A stretch of DNA of 64,000 nucleotides from Gammaproteobacteria bacterium (GTDB lineage: Bacteria > Pseudomonadota > Gammaproteobacteria > Pseudomonadales > UBA5518): the NCBI GenBank assembly GCA_016718385.1, contig JADKDK010000002.1, positions 1 through 64,000 on the forward strand, given 5' to 3'. The position numbers and the translations under genes are program-made. Each line of letters starts with the position of its first letter. The stretch's first letter is position 1. Positions 46,946 through 55,349 of the stretch are shown piece by piece. The notes beneath the pieces are model-generated. The model was not told the DNA's origin and searched no databases. It saw only the letters and a program-made list of their open reading frames with translations.

Positions 46946-47839
46946 ATGTGCCGGCTTTACGCGCTGATGGCAAACGAACCCACGCGTGCGGAATGCAGCC
47001 TCGTGCGCTCGCAGAACAGCCTGATGCGCCAGAGCGAGGGGGATGCCGAGGGAGTCGTGCACGGGCATGGCTGGGGCGTGGCGGACTATACGGATGGCGC
47101 GCCGAGTGTCGAGAAGCAGGCCTGGGCGGCCTACCACGGCGAGCATTTCCCGCGGAAGGCCGCGCGCGTCCACGCGCATGCGGTCGTTGCCCACGTGCGG
47201 CGCGCAACGGTGGGGCAGACCAGCATCGAGAACACGCATCCGTTCCGCCACGGGCGCTTCACCTTCGCGCACAACGGGACCATCCCGGACTTCGGGCAGG
47301 TGCGCCAGCGCATGCTCGCGGAGACCGATCCGCTGCACCGCGCCGCGATCCGCGGCCAGACCGACAGCGAGCACCTGTTCCATTACCTGCTCACGTGCTG
47401 GTCGCGCGGAGCGCAGGACGATCTGCCCGGCACGGTGCGCGCGGGCCTGGAGCGCGTAATTGCGTGGTGCCACGAGATCGCGCCCGGCAGCAGGGTCGGG
47501 CTGAACATCGTGCTGAGCGATGGCCGGCAGATGGTGGCCTCGCGGCTGAACCGCAGCCTGTGGTACCTCTGTCGCGACGCGATCGTGCGGTGTTCCGTCT
47601 GCGGACGGCCGCACGTGCACCACGAACCGGGAGCCGCTTACCGCGCGGTGGAGGTGGCCTCCGAGCCGGTTACACCGGAGGAACCGTGGCGCCTGCTGCC
47701 CGAGGCCAGCGTCCTGGGCGTGGATCCCGACTATCGGCTGCGCATCCTGTCGCTGCGCGTGCCGGCGCAATCGGCGCCGCGCCGTGGGTCTGAATCCCTT
47801 TTCGGATGCGCGTTCGGCAGCCGGACCATGTCCGCATGA
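46946..47839 (+). CDS. Class II glutamine amidotransferase (YafJ type)
   Basis: A 297-residue protein with Ntn nucleophile Cys2 (MCRLYALMANEP). GHGWGVADYTDG, HAVVAHVRRATVGQTS and HPFRHGRFTFAHNGTI are glutaminase-domain signatures. No acceptor domain is present, so the ammonia target is unknown. The last ~18 residues and the TGA stop come from REP-like sequence. Confidence 0.88.
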   Translation: MCRLYALMANEPTRAECSLVRSQNSLMRQSEGDAEGVVHGHGWGVADYTDGAPSVEKQAWAAYHGEHFPRKAARVHAHAVVAHVRRATVGQTSIENTHPFRHGRFTFAHNGTIPDFGQVRQRMLAETDPLHRAAIRGQTDSEHLFHYLLTCWSRGAQDDLPGTVRAGLERVIAWCHEIAPGSRVGLNIVLSDGRQMVASRLNRSLWYLCRDAIVRCSVCGRPHVHHEPGAAYRAVEVASEPVTPEEPWRLLPEASVLGVDPDYRLRILSLRVPAQSAPRRGSESLFGCAFGSRTMSA

Positions 47840-47965
47840 ATGCGGACCCACGCAGCATCGGCTGAATGCCGACCCACAGTAGGTCGGGCTTCAGCCCGAG
47901 AGGGCGGCTTGCCGCCCAGGTGGCCGGCCCGGGAAGGCAACAGTCGGCATGAATGCCGACCCACG
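47828..47965. repeat. Cluster of REP-like palindromes between convergent genes
   Basis: GTCCGCAT-GA-ATGCGGAC (47830-47847), TCGGCTGAATGCCGA (47859-47873), GTAGGTCGGGCTTCAGCCCG (47879-47898), GGCGGCTTGCCGCC (about 47903-47916) and GTCGGCAT-GA-ATGCCGAC with CCACG (47943-47965). The YafJ-type stop lies inside the first unit and the feoB stop directly abuts the last. Confidence 0.8.
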
Positions 47966-50284
47966 TTACAGGTTCACCACCGGGATCAGCTTGCCACTGC
48001 CCGCGCGCTGGCGCCCCAGGTGCATGAGCCACGCATAGCAGCCGAGCAGCGCCGCGGCGCAACCGGCGATCCACGCCGCGGATGAAACCGGATGCGCGGC
48101 GAAGGTGCCGGCCTGGTAGACGGTCACCGCCAGCGTGTAGGCGATCACCGTGTTCCAGGTCGCTGAAAAGAACGCCCAGAAACCCCCGAGCTCCTTGTAG
48201 ATCGCGCCCAGTGTGGCCACGCAGGGCATGTACAGCAGCACGAACAGCACGTAGCTGAACGCGCCGAGCTGGCCGTCGAACAGCGTGGCCATCAGGCCGA
48301 GCGTGCCCGAATGCACCGCCTGTTCCTCGGCGATGGCGGCGCTGTCGTCGAGGTTGCCCATGCCCAGCGGATCGCCGAAGGTGTCGCCGAGCGCGGCAAG
48401 GTTGGTGCCCACCGAGGCCACGGCCTCCTCGAGCATCGCGCCGATGCTCACGGGCTCCGGCGCCACGTCATCCGCGCGCGCCATGTTGGTGTAGAGCGCG
48501 TCCAGCGTGCCCACCACCACTTCCTTGGCGAACACGCCGCTGAAGATGCCCACCGTCGCCGGCCAGTTGGCCTCGGTCAGCCCCATCGGCGCGAAGACCG
48601 GCGTGATGCTCTTGCCGATCGCCGACAGCAGCGAGCGCTCGGTGTTCTGGTTGCCGAAGGAACCGTCGGTGCCGATGGAGTTCACGAAGTTCAGCAGCAG
48701 CACCACCGCCACGATCGCCTTGCCGGCGCGCAGCACGAAGCCCTGCAGGCGAAACCAGGTGTGGGTGAGCAGCCCGCGCAGTGTCGGCACATGGTAGGGC
48801 GGCAGTTCGAGGAGGAACGGCGACAGATCGCGCGCCAGCAGGCGCCGGCGCACCAGCAGCCCGGTCACGATCGCCAGCGCGATGCCGATCAGGTACAGCG
48901 CGAACACCACGTTCTGGCCGTTGCGCTGGAACAGCGCGGCGGCGAACAGCGCATACACGGTGAGCCGCGCGCCGCAGGACATGAACGGCGCCATCATCGC
49001 GGTGAGCAGGCGGTCCTGCTGGGTGTCGAGGCTGCGCGTGGCCATCACCGCGGGCACGTTGCAGCCGAAGCCGACGATCAACGGCACGAAGGACTTGCCC
49101 GGCAGGCCGATCGCGCGCATCAGGCGGTCGAGGATGAAGGCCGCGCGCGCCATGTAGCCCGAGTCCTCGAGGAAACTCTGGAACAGGAACAGCGTGGCGA
49201 TGATCGGGATGAAGCTCGCGACCAGTTGCACGCCGCCGCCGATGCCATCGGCGACGGCGGTCACGAGCCAGGCCGGCAGGCCGAGCGCATCCAGCGCCAT
49301 GCGCGGCGCCTCGACGAACAGCGCGCCGGCGGCGATATCGAAGAAATCGATGAAGGCCCCGCCCACGTTGATCGTGAACATGAACATCAGGTACATCACG
49401 CCGAGCAGCAGCGGGAAAGCGAGCACGCGGTTCAACAGCACGCGATCGAGCGCATCCGTGAGGTTGAAGCGCTTGGCGTCCTCGGTGCGCACCGCCTGGT
49501 CCACGATGGTGCCGATGGCCTGGTAGCGCGCGCCGATCAGCGCATCGCCCGCGTTGCCACCGAGCGTGGCCTCTAGCTCGTCGACGATCGCGAGCACGCG
49601 CGCTCGTGCGGCCTCGCCGATGCGTTCCAGCACGGCGGCGTCGCGCGCGAGCAAGGCACCGGCGAGCATGCGTCCGGCCGGGCCCGCATCCGCGGGATCG
49701 AGCGCGGCCTGCACGCGCAGCAGTGCCGATTCGAGCGTGGCGTCCAGCGCCATGCGCTGCGGCGGCGGCTGCCGGGTCTGCAGTCCCGCGCACACTTCCT
49801 CGATCAGTGCGCGCACGCCCTCGCCGCGGCTCGCGACCAGCGGCACCACGGGGCAGCCGAGGCAGGCCGCGAGGCGGTGCGCGTCCACGTGCACGCCCTG
49901 CGACTGCGCGACGTCGACCATGTTCAGCGCAACCACCACGGGCACGCTGGCATCGAACAGCTGCGAGCTCAGGTACAGCCCGCGCGCGATGCTCGAGGCG
50001 TCGATGATGTTGACGATCAGGTCGGCCTCGCGCGCCAGCACGTAGGCCTGGGCAATCTGCTGATCGATCGCGTCGTCGTCGCGCGAGACGTGCAGCGAGA
50101 AGGTGCCGGGGAGGTCGACCACCAGGAACTGGCGGCCCTCGTGCGTGAAGCTGCCGGTCTTGCGCTCCACCGTGACCCCGGGCCAGTTGCCGACGCTCTG
50201 GTGCGTGCCGGTCAGGCGGTTGAACAGCGTGGTCTTGCCGCAGTTGGGGTTGCCGACCAGCGCGATCGTGAAGGGCTTGTTCAC
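47966..50284 (-). CDS. feoB: Ferrous iron transporter FeoB
   Basis: A 772-residue inner-membrane Fe(II) uptake protein. N-terminal G domain: G1 GNPNCGKTT, G3 DLPGTFS, G4 LNMVD; then a helical GDI-like domain and two Gate repeats (for example FGCNVPAVMATRSL and SCGARLTVYALF). It overlaps feoA by four bases. The stop is right next to a REP-like unit. No feoC was found. Confidence 0.96.
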   Translation of the reverse strand: MNKPFTIALVGNPNCGKTTLFNRLTGTHQSVGNWPGVTVERKTGSFTHEGRQFLVVDLPGTFSLHVSRDDDAIDQQIAQAYVLAREADLIVNIIDASSIARGLYLSSQLFDASVPVVVALNMVDVAQSQGVHVDAHRLAACLGCPVVPLVASRGEGVRALIEEVCAGLQTRQPPPQRMALDATLESALLRVQAALDPADAGPAGRMLAGALLARDAAVLERIGEAARARVLAIVDELEATLGGNAGDALIGARYQAIGTIVDQAVRTEDAKRFNLTDALDRVLLNRVLAFPLLLGVMYLMFMFTINVGGAFIDFFDIAAGALFVEAPRMALDALGLPAWLVTAVADGIGGGVQLVASFIPIIATLFLFQSFLEDSGYMARAAFILDRLMRAIGLPGKSFVPLIVGFGCNVPAVMATRSLDTQQDRLLTAMMAPFMSCGARLTVYALFAAALFQRNGQNVVFALYLIGIALAIVTGLLVRRRLLARDLSPFLLELPPYHVPTLRGLLTHTWFRLQGFVLRAGKAIVAVVLLLNFVNSIGTDGSFGNQNTERSLLSAIGKSITPVFAPMGLTEANWPATVGIFSGVFAKEVVVGTLDALYTNMARADDVAPEPVSIGAMLEEAVASVGTNLAALGDTFGDPLGMGNLDDSAAIAEEQAVHSGTLGLMATLFDGQLGAFSYVLFVLLYMPCVATLGAIYKELGGFWAFFSATWNTVIAYTLAVTVYQAGTFAAHPVSSAAWIAGCAAALLGCYAWLMHLGRQRAGSGKLIPVVNL

Positions 50285-50523
50285 AGTAGTTCCACCTCCA
50301 GGCCCGCGGCCTCGGCGCGGCGCACGCTCAGGCGGAAACCGCGCAGGTTGATCTGCACCGGGTCGCCTAGCGGCGCCTCGCGCGCGACCGTGAACTCGGT
50401 GCCGGGGGTCAGGCCCAGGCTGAGCAGCCGGTTGCGGTAGTACTCGGGCATGGGGCCAAAGCCCAGCACGCGCGCACGGTCGCCACGCTGCAGCCGGGAA
50501 AAACTGGTATTGCTGTTTTCCAT
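50281..50523 (-). CDS. feoA: Ferrous iron transport protein A
   Basis: An 80-residue SH3-like cytosolic partner of FeoB. RVLGFGPMPEYYRNRLLSLGLTPG and the ending LSVRRAEAAGLEVELL are typical. First gene of feoAB, behind a Fur-box-like palindrome. Confidence 0.93.
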   Translation of the reverse strand: MENSNTSFSRLQRGDRARVLGFGPMPEYYRNRLLSLGLTPGTEFTVAREAPLGDPVQINLRGFRLSVRRAEAAGLEVELL

Positions 50524-50529
50524 GCGCGG

Positions 50530-50559
50530 AGTCTAGCGGAAAATGCGAATCATTCGCAA
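50530..50559 (-). promoter_or_regulatory. feoAB promoter
   Basis: On the minus strand TTGCGA (50559-50554) and TAGACT (50535-50530) are 18 bases apart, just upstream of feoA. The -35 and spacer lie inside the Fur-like palindrome, so bound Fur would block it. Confidence 0.5.
50544..50558. promoter_or_regulatory. Fur-box-like palindrome
   Basis: TGCGAAT-C-ATTCGCA is a perfect 7-1-7 inverted repeat, the geometry of Fur boxes (TGATAAT-N-ATTATCA) with two changes per arm. It lies 21 bases before the feoA ATG. Confidence 0.6.
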
Positions 50560-50660
50560 AGTGTACGGATTGTCATATATCCCCGTTCCGCCAGCGGCGC
50601 TGGCAGGGCGGGGGCGGCGCGGTTAGCATCGCAGCCCCGCCATCCGACCCAGGACCCGGC

Positions 50661-51758
50661 ATGCGCCCCGAAATCGTCGGCCCGGAACAATTCGACACGC
50701 TGCTGCGCGAGGGCGCGCACTTCATCGACGTGCGCGCCGAGATCGAGTTCGCCCGCGGCGCGATCCCGGGCGCCGTGAACCTGCCGATCCTCACCACCGC
50801 CGAGCGCGAGCAGGTGGGCACCACGTACAAGCGCAAGGGGCAGGAGGCGGCCGTCGCGCTGGGCCACCGGCTGGTGAGCGGCAGCACCAGGGAGGAGCGC
50901 ATCGCGCGCTGGTGCGCGGTGCTGCAGGAGCATCCGGATGCGCTGGTCCACTGCTGGCGCGGTGGGTTGCGCTCGGGGCTGGCTACGCAGTGGATCGCCG
51001 AGGCCGGGGTGGCAGTGCGCCTGGTGCAGGGCGGTTACAAGGCCCTGCGGCACCGGCTGTTGCGCGAACTGGAGGCGCCGGAGCCGCGCGAACCGCTGTA
51101 CGTGATCGGCGGGCGCACGGGGTCGGCGAAGACGGACCTCGTCAAGGCGCTGCCCTGGGGCGTCGACCTGGAGGAACTGGCGCATCACCGCGGCTCGAGT
51201 TTCGGGCGCCGCGTGGGCGCGACGCCGGCGCAGACCGACTTCGAGAACCGGCTCGCGCTGTTGCTGCTGCGCCGGCGCCATGCCGCGCCGGGGGCGGCGC
51301 TGTTCCTCGAGGACGAGAGTCGCATGATCGGTTCGATCAGCGTGCCGCTCGACCTGCACCAGGCCATGAAAGCCGCGCCGCTGGTGATCATCGATGCGCC
51401 CTTCGCCTCGCGCGTGGAGCAGATCCTGCGCGACTACATCTGCGAGGACCTGCGCGAGCGCGTGGCGCTGGACCCGGAGCACGGCTTCGCGCAGTTCGGC
51501 GCCGCCTTGCACGAGAGCCTGCAGCGCATCCAGCGCCGTCTCGGCGGCGAGCGTTACGCCATTGCGGAGGGGTTGATGCGTGCGGCGCTGCACCGGCAGG
51601 GGACGCGTGGCGATCCCTCCGGGCACCGCGCCTGGATCGAACTGCTGCTGCGCGATTACTACGACCCGATGTACGAGTACCAGCTCGGCAAGAGCGCCGG
51701 GCGCGTGGTGTTTCGCGGCGATTTCGCCGCCGTGCGCGAATGGTGCCTCAGTCGATGA
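50661..51758 (+). CDS. mnmH: tRNA 2-selenouridine synthase
   Basis: Converts 2-thiouridine at the tRNA wobble base to 2-selenouridine via a geranylated intermediate using selenophosphate. It has 365 residues. N-terminal rhodanese domain with the active Cys in VHCWRGGLRSG; C-terminal P-loop-like GGRTGSAKTD, with Ala at the usual last Gly. Convergent with selD; the last 11 bases overlap that gene's end. Confidence 0.93.
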   Translation: MRPEIVGPEQFDTLLREGAHFIDVRAEIEFARGAIPGAVNLPILTTAEREQVGTTYKRKGQEAAVALGHRLVSGSTREERIARWCAVLQEHPDALVHCWRGGLRSGLATQWIAEAGVAVRLVQGGYKALRHRLLRELEAPEPREPLYVIGGRTGSAKTDLVKALPWGVDLEELAHHRGSSFGRRVGATPAQTDFENRLALLLLRRRHAAPGAALFLEDESRMIGSISVPLDLHQAMKAAPLVIIDAPFASRVEQILRDYICEDLRERVALDPEHGFAQFGAALHESLQRIQRRLGGERYAIAEGLMRAALHRQGTRGDPSGHRAWIELLLRDYYDPMYEYQLGKSAGRVVFRGDFAAVREWCLSR

Positions 51759-53961
51759 GGACGCCGCCGGGACCCGCCGCCGCGCTGCAGCTGCCGATCA
51801 CGGCGCAGGCGGGGTAGCCCGCCGCGCGCAGCTCGGCTACGCAACTCTGCGCCCGGGCAAGCGGAATTCCCGCCAGCAGCCCGCCCGCCGTCTGCGGGTC
51901 GAGCAGGACTTCGAGCGCCTGCGCGGGCGCTGCGCTCAGCGGCTGCACCAGCGCCGCCAGGTTGGCGCGGTTGCTCTCGTGCAGCGAGCTGCGGTAGCCG
52001 CGCCCCAGGCATTCGCGCGCGCCCTCCAGCACCGGTACGGCGTCGATGCTCAGCCGCGCCCCGGTACCCGAGGCGCGCAGCATCTCCAGCAGGTGCCCGA
52101 GCAGCCCGAAGCCGGTGATGTCGGTGCAGGCGGCGGCCCCGTGCCGGCGCAGGATGTCCGCCGCCGCGCGCGAGGACTGCGTCATGCCGGCCAGCGCGCC
52201 GTCGATCCAGCGCCCCACGGCCGCCGCGGCGCCGTTGGCCGCCAGCAGCGTGCCGGTGCCGATGGCCTTGGTGAGCACCAGCGCGTGCCCGTCGCGCAGC
52301 CCGCTCTTGTAGAGGATCTCGCCCGGCGCGGCGTAGCCGTTCACGCTGAGCCCGAAGGCGAGCTCGGCGCCCTCGCTGCTGTGCCCGCCGATCAGCGCGA
52401 CGCCCTCGGCATCCAGCGTTTTCAGCGCGCCCTGCATCAGCTGGCCGAGCGTCTGCTCCATGACGCGCGGGGTGGCGTAGGGCACGGTCGCGATCGCCAG
52501 CGCCGAGTGCGGGCGCGCGCCCATCGCGAGCAGGTCGCCGAGGGCGTGCACCGCCGCCACCTGCCCGACCAGGAACGGGTCGTCGATAAAGCCCCTGAAG
52601 TAGTCGACGCTCTGGATCAGGCGCTGTCCGGGCGGGGGGGCGAGCACCGCGGCGTCGTCACCGATGTCCATGCCGGCCTCGACGCCCTCGCGCGGCGGGC
52701 GCGCGAGATCCGCCAGCACGCGCCCCAGCGCGTCGCCGCCGATCTTCGCGGCACAGCCGCCGCAGCGCATCGCGGGCGCCTCGCCGGGCTCGGGCGGCGC
52801 GGCGGGCTCCACGCGGTACATCGCCATGAAGGCACGATCGATGCGGTCCTTCCAGCGCCAGGCCCAGGCGCCGGCGGCGAACAGCGGGCCGCGCGAGACC
52901 ACGGCGCGGCGATCCCCCGTGCTCACCAGGCTGAGGAAGCGCCGTTGCGGGCGATAGACCACGGGTTCCCCGCCCAGCGCGACGCGGCGCAGGCCGAGCG
53001 CCAGCGCCTGGCCTTCGCGCACCGCGTAGACGCCGCTCTTGGGGCAGGGTTCGGGCAGGGCCGCGATATCGCCGGCGGCGAAGACGTTCGGGTGCGACAG
53101 GCTGCGCAGGCATGCGTCGACGCGCACGAAGCCGTTGGCATCGCAGGCGAGCCCGGCCGCGGCGGGCCACGCGGGGGCGCCGGCCTGCGTGGCCCAGACC
53201 AGCTGCTCGGCTTGCAGGCGCCGACCGTCCGCGAGCATCACGCCCTGCGCGTCGACCGCCGCGACACGCGCGCCCGAGTGCAGCACGATGCCGCGGCGTT
53301 CGAGTTCGCGGCGAAAGTAGCGGCGCACCAGCGCGTTGTGCGAGGGCAGCAGCACGGGGGCGGCGTTGACGATGCCCACGCTGAACAGCGCGGCTTGCGC
53401 GCCGAGCGCCTGGCGCGCGCGCCAGGCGCAGGCCAGCGCGATTTCCACCCCGGCGGCGCCGCCGCCCACGATGAGCAGCCGGCAGGGACGCGGGTTGGCG
53501 CGCAGATCCTCGAGCAGCGCCAGCCAGTGCGCGAGGAAGCGGTCGATCGGTTTCACGCTGATGCCGTGCGCCGTGGCGCCCTCGATGCCTCCCAGCGCCG
53601 GGCGCGAGCCGATGTTGATCGAGGCCCAGTCGTAGCGCAGCGATTCACGCCCGGCGATGCGCACGCTCTGGCGCGCGGGGTCCAGCGCATCGACCTCGCC
53701 GTGGATCAGCCGCACACCGCTGGCCTCGCACAGCGGGCGCAGGTCGATGTGGCAGTCGTCGAATCCGTAATGGCCGGCCACCAGCCCGGGCAGCATGCCG
53801 GAGTAGGGCGTGTGCACGTCGCGACTCACCACCGTGACGCGCAGGCCCGGCACCGGGCGCATGCCGAGGGCGCGCACCACGGCGACGTGGCTGTGGCCGC
53901 CGCCGATCAGCAGCAGTTCGCGGCTCAGGGGTTCGCGCGGGTGGGGGGCATGGGCTTGCAT
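51748..53961 (-). CDS. selD: SelD fused to an N-terminal pyridine-nucleotide-disulfide oxidoreductase
   Basis: A 737-residue fusion. Residues about 1-350 form an NDH-2-like flavoprotein (LLLIGGGHSHVAVVRAL, LLIVGGGAAGVEIALA, NVFAAGDIAAL). Residues about 385-737 form selenophosphate synthetase, with the catalytic Cys in RCGGCAAKIGG, DIGDDAAVL and IGGHSSEGAELAFGLSV. It makes selenophosphate for MnmH; the flavoprotein may supply reduced selenium. The ATG at 53961 avoids an unlikely TTG upstream. Confidence 0.93.
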   Translation of the reverse strand: MQAHAPHPREPLSRELLLIGGGHSHVAVVRALGMRPVPGLRVTVVSRDVHTPYSGMLPGLVAGHYGFDDCHIDLRPLCEASGVRLIHGEVDALDPARQSVRIAGRESLRYDWASINIGSRPALGGIEGATAHGISVKPIDRFLAHWLALLEDLRANPRPCRLLIVGGGAAGVEIALACAWRARQALGAQAALFSVGIVNAAPVLLPSHNALVRRYFRRELERRGIVLHSGARVAAVDAQGVMLADGRRLQAEQLVWATQAGAPAWPAAAGLACDANGFVRVDACLRSLSHPNVFAAGDIAALPEPCPKSGVYAVREGQALALGLRRVALGGEPVVYRPQRRFLSLVSTGDRRAVVSRGPLFAAGAWAWRWKDRIDRAFMAMYRVEPAAPPEPGEAPAMRCGGCAAKIGGDALGRVLADLARPPREGVEAGMDIGDDAAVLAPPPGQRLIQSVDYFRGFIDDPFLVGQVAAVHALGDLLAMGARPHSALAIATVPYATPRVMEQTLGQLMQGALKTLDAEGVALIGGHSSEGAELAFGLSVNGYAAPGEILYKSGLRDGHALVLTKAIGTGTLLAANGAAAAVGRWIDGALAGMTQSSRAAADILRRHGAAACTDITGFGLLGHLLEMLRASGTGARLSIDAVPVLEGARECLGRGYRSSLHESNRANLAALVQPLSAAPAQALEVLLDPQTAGGLLAGIPLARAQSCVAELRAAGYPACAVIGSCSAAAGPGGVLID

Positions 53962-54022
53962 ATCGGGCGCGACCTTAGCCGGTCGCGGCGCGCCGATCAA
54001 CGTACGCCGCGGCGTCCGCTGC

Positions 54023-54028
54023 TAGAAT
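54023..54028 (+). promoter_or_regulatory. TAGAAT -10-like element
   Basis: GCTGCTAGAATGGCG lies 32 bases before the sterol-desaturase-family ATG and repeats the context seen at 9420, 12895 and 24111. Confidence 0.35.
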
Positions 54029-54059
54029 GGCGCGGTCTCACTTCGGCGGAAGAAGCCCG

Positions 54060-55292
54060 ATGGACCTGGTTCCCTACGCGGTACCGTTTTTCCTGCTCGC
54101 GATCGGCCTCGAATACGCGTGGGGCCGCGCGCGCGGCAACGACACCTACCGCCTCAACGACAGCATCAACAGCCTGAGCTGCGGCATCCTCAGCACCTCG
54201 ATCAAGCTGCTCGGCCTCGATATCGGCGGGCGGGTGTTCACGCAGGCCGAGCAGCACTGGGCGCTGGCGCGGCTCGATGCGCAGTCGCCGTGGACCTGGC
54301 TGCTGGCGCTGCTGCTCTACGATTTCTGCTACTACTGGTTCCACCGCATCAGTCACGAGCGCACGCTGTTCTGGGCCGCGCACGTGGTGCACCACCAGAG
54401 CGAGGAGTTCAACCTCACCACGGCGCTGCGCCAGACCAGCACCGGTTTCCTCGCGGGCTGGGTGTTCTACATCCCGTGCTTCGTCGCGGGCGTGCCGGCG
54501 GCGGTGTTCGTCACGGTGGCCTCGGCGCACCTGATCTACCAGTTCTGGATCCACTCGCGCCACATCCCGAAGCTGGGCCCGCTCGAGTGGGTGCTGGTCA
54601 CTGCCTCGAATCACCGCGTGCACCATGCCCAGAATCCCGCCTACGTCGACAAGAACTACGGCGGGCTGCTGATCGTCTGGGACCGTCTGTTCGGCACTTT
54701 CGAGGAGGAGCGGGACGCCGAGCCCCCGGTCTACGGCATCCTCGGTCCGCTGCAGAGCTGGAACCCGCTGTGGGCGAACCTGCACATCTACGCGCAGATG
54801 TGGCGCGATGCCTGGTATACGCGGCGCTGGAGCGACAAGCTGCGCGTGCTGCTCGCGCGCACCGGCTGGCGCCCCGACGATGTCGCGGCGCGCTTCCCGG
54901 TGGTGAAGCGCCCGCTCGCGGAGTTTCGCCGCTATGACCCGCCGCTGGCGCCTCGCGCGGCGTGGTACGCGGGGCTGCAGTTCCTCGCCCTGATGGCCTT
55001 CGCGCTGTGGCTGGAGCAGGCCGCGCCGGCCATGCACGCGACGGGTCGCGCGGCGCTGTTCGCCTGCCTGCTGTTCGGGCTTGTTGCCATCGGGGTCATG
55101 CTCGAACAGCTGCCACGGGGCAGGGCGCTGGAGCGGCTGCGCCTCGGGGTCACGCTGGCGGCGGTACTGGGCCTGGCCGTCACCGGGGTGGCGGCCTGGC
55201 CTGTTGCCGCGGTGCTGATCGCCTACCTCGCGGCCTCGGTCATCCTGCTGGCCCGAACATCCTCCCGCGGCGCGGCGTTATCCGATTCCTGA
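54060..55292 (+). CDS. Sterol desaturase / fatty acid hydroxylase family membrane protein
   Basis: A 410-residue protein with several membrane helices. The three di-iron His motifs are intact: HRISH (HX3H), HVVHH (HX2HH) and HRVHH, plus the linked NPAYVDKNYGG. It resembles the alkylglycerol monooxygenase / C5-desaturase-like bacterial branch with an extra C-terminal set of four helices. Substrate unknown. GGAAGAAG precedes the ATG. Confidence 0.88.
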   Translation: MDLVPYAVPFFLLAIGLEYAWGRARGNDTYRLNDSINSLSCGILSTSIKLLGLDIGGRVFTQAEQHWALARLDAQSPWTWLLALLLYDFCYYWFHRISHERTLFWAAHVVHHQSEEFNLTTALRQTSTGFLAGWVFYIPCFVAGVPAAVFVTVASAHLIYQFWIHSRHIPKLGPLEWVLVTASNHRVHHAQNPAYVDKNYGGLLIVWDRLFGTFEEERDAEPPVYGILGPLQSWNPLWANLHIYAQMWRDAWYTRRWSDKLRVLLARTGWRPDDVAARFPVVKRPLAEFRRYDPPLAPRAAWYAGLQFLALMAFALWLEQAAPAMHATGRAALFACLLFGLVAIGVMLEQLPRGRALERLRLGVTLAAVLGLAVTGVAAWPVAAVLIAYLAASVILLARTSSRGAALSDS

Positions 55293-55349
55293 TCTATCCT
55301 CGTGGGTGGGGCGACGGTGCCCGGTAACAGCGATGCGGGTGCTCAGCGG

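Noticed and set aside
47828..47965. Possible sRNA gene between YafJ-type and feoB genes
   Set aside because: No promoter or terminator; explained by clustered palindromic repeats.
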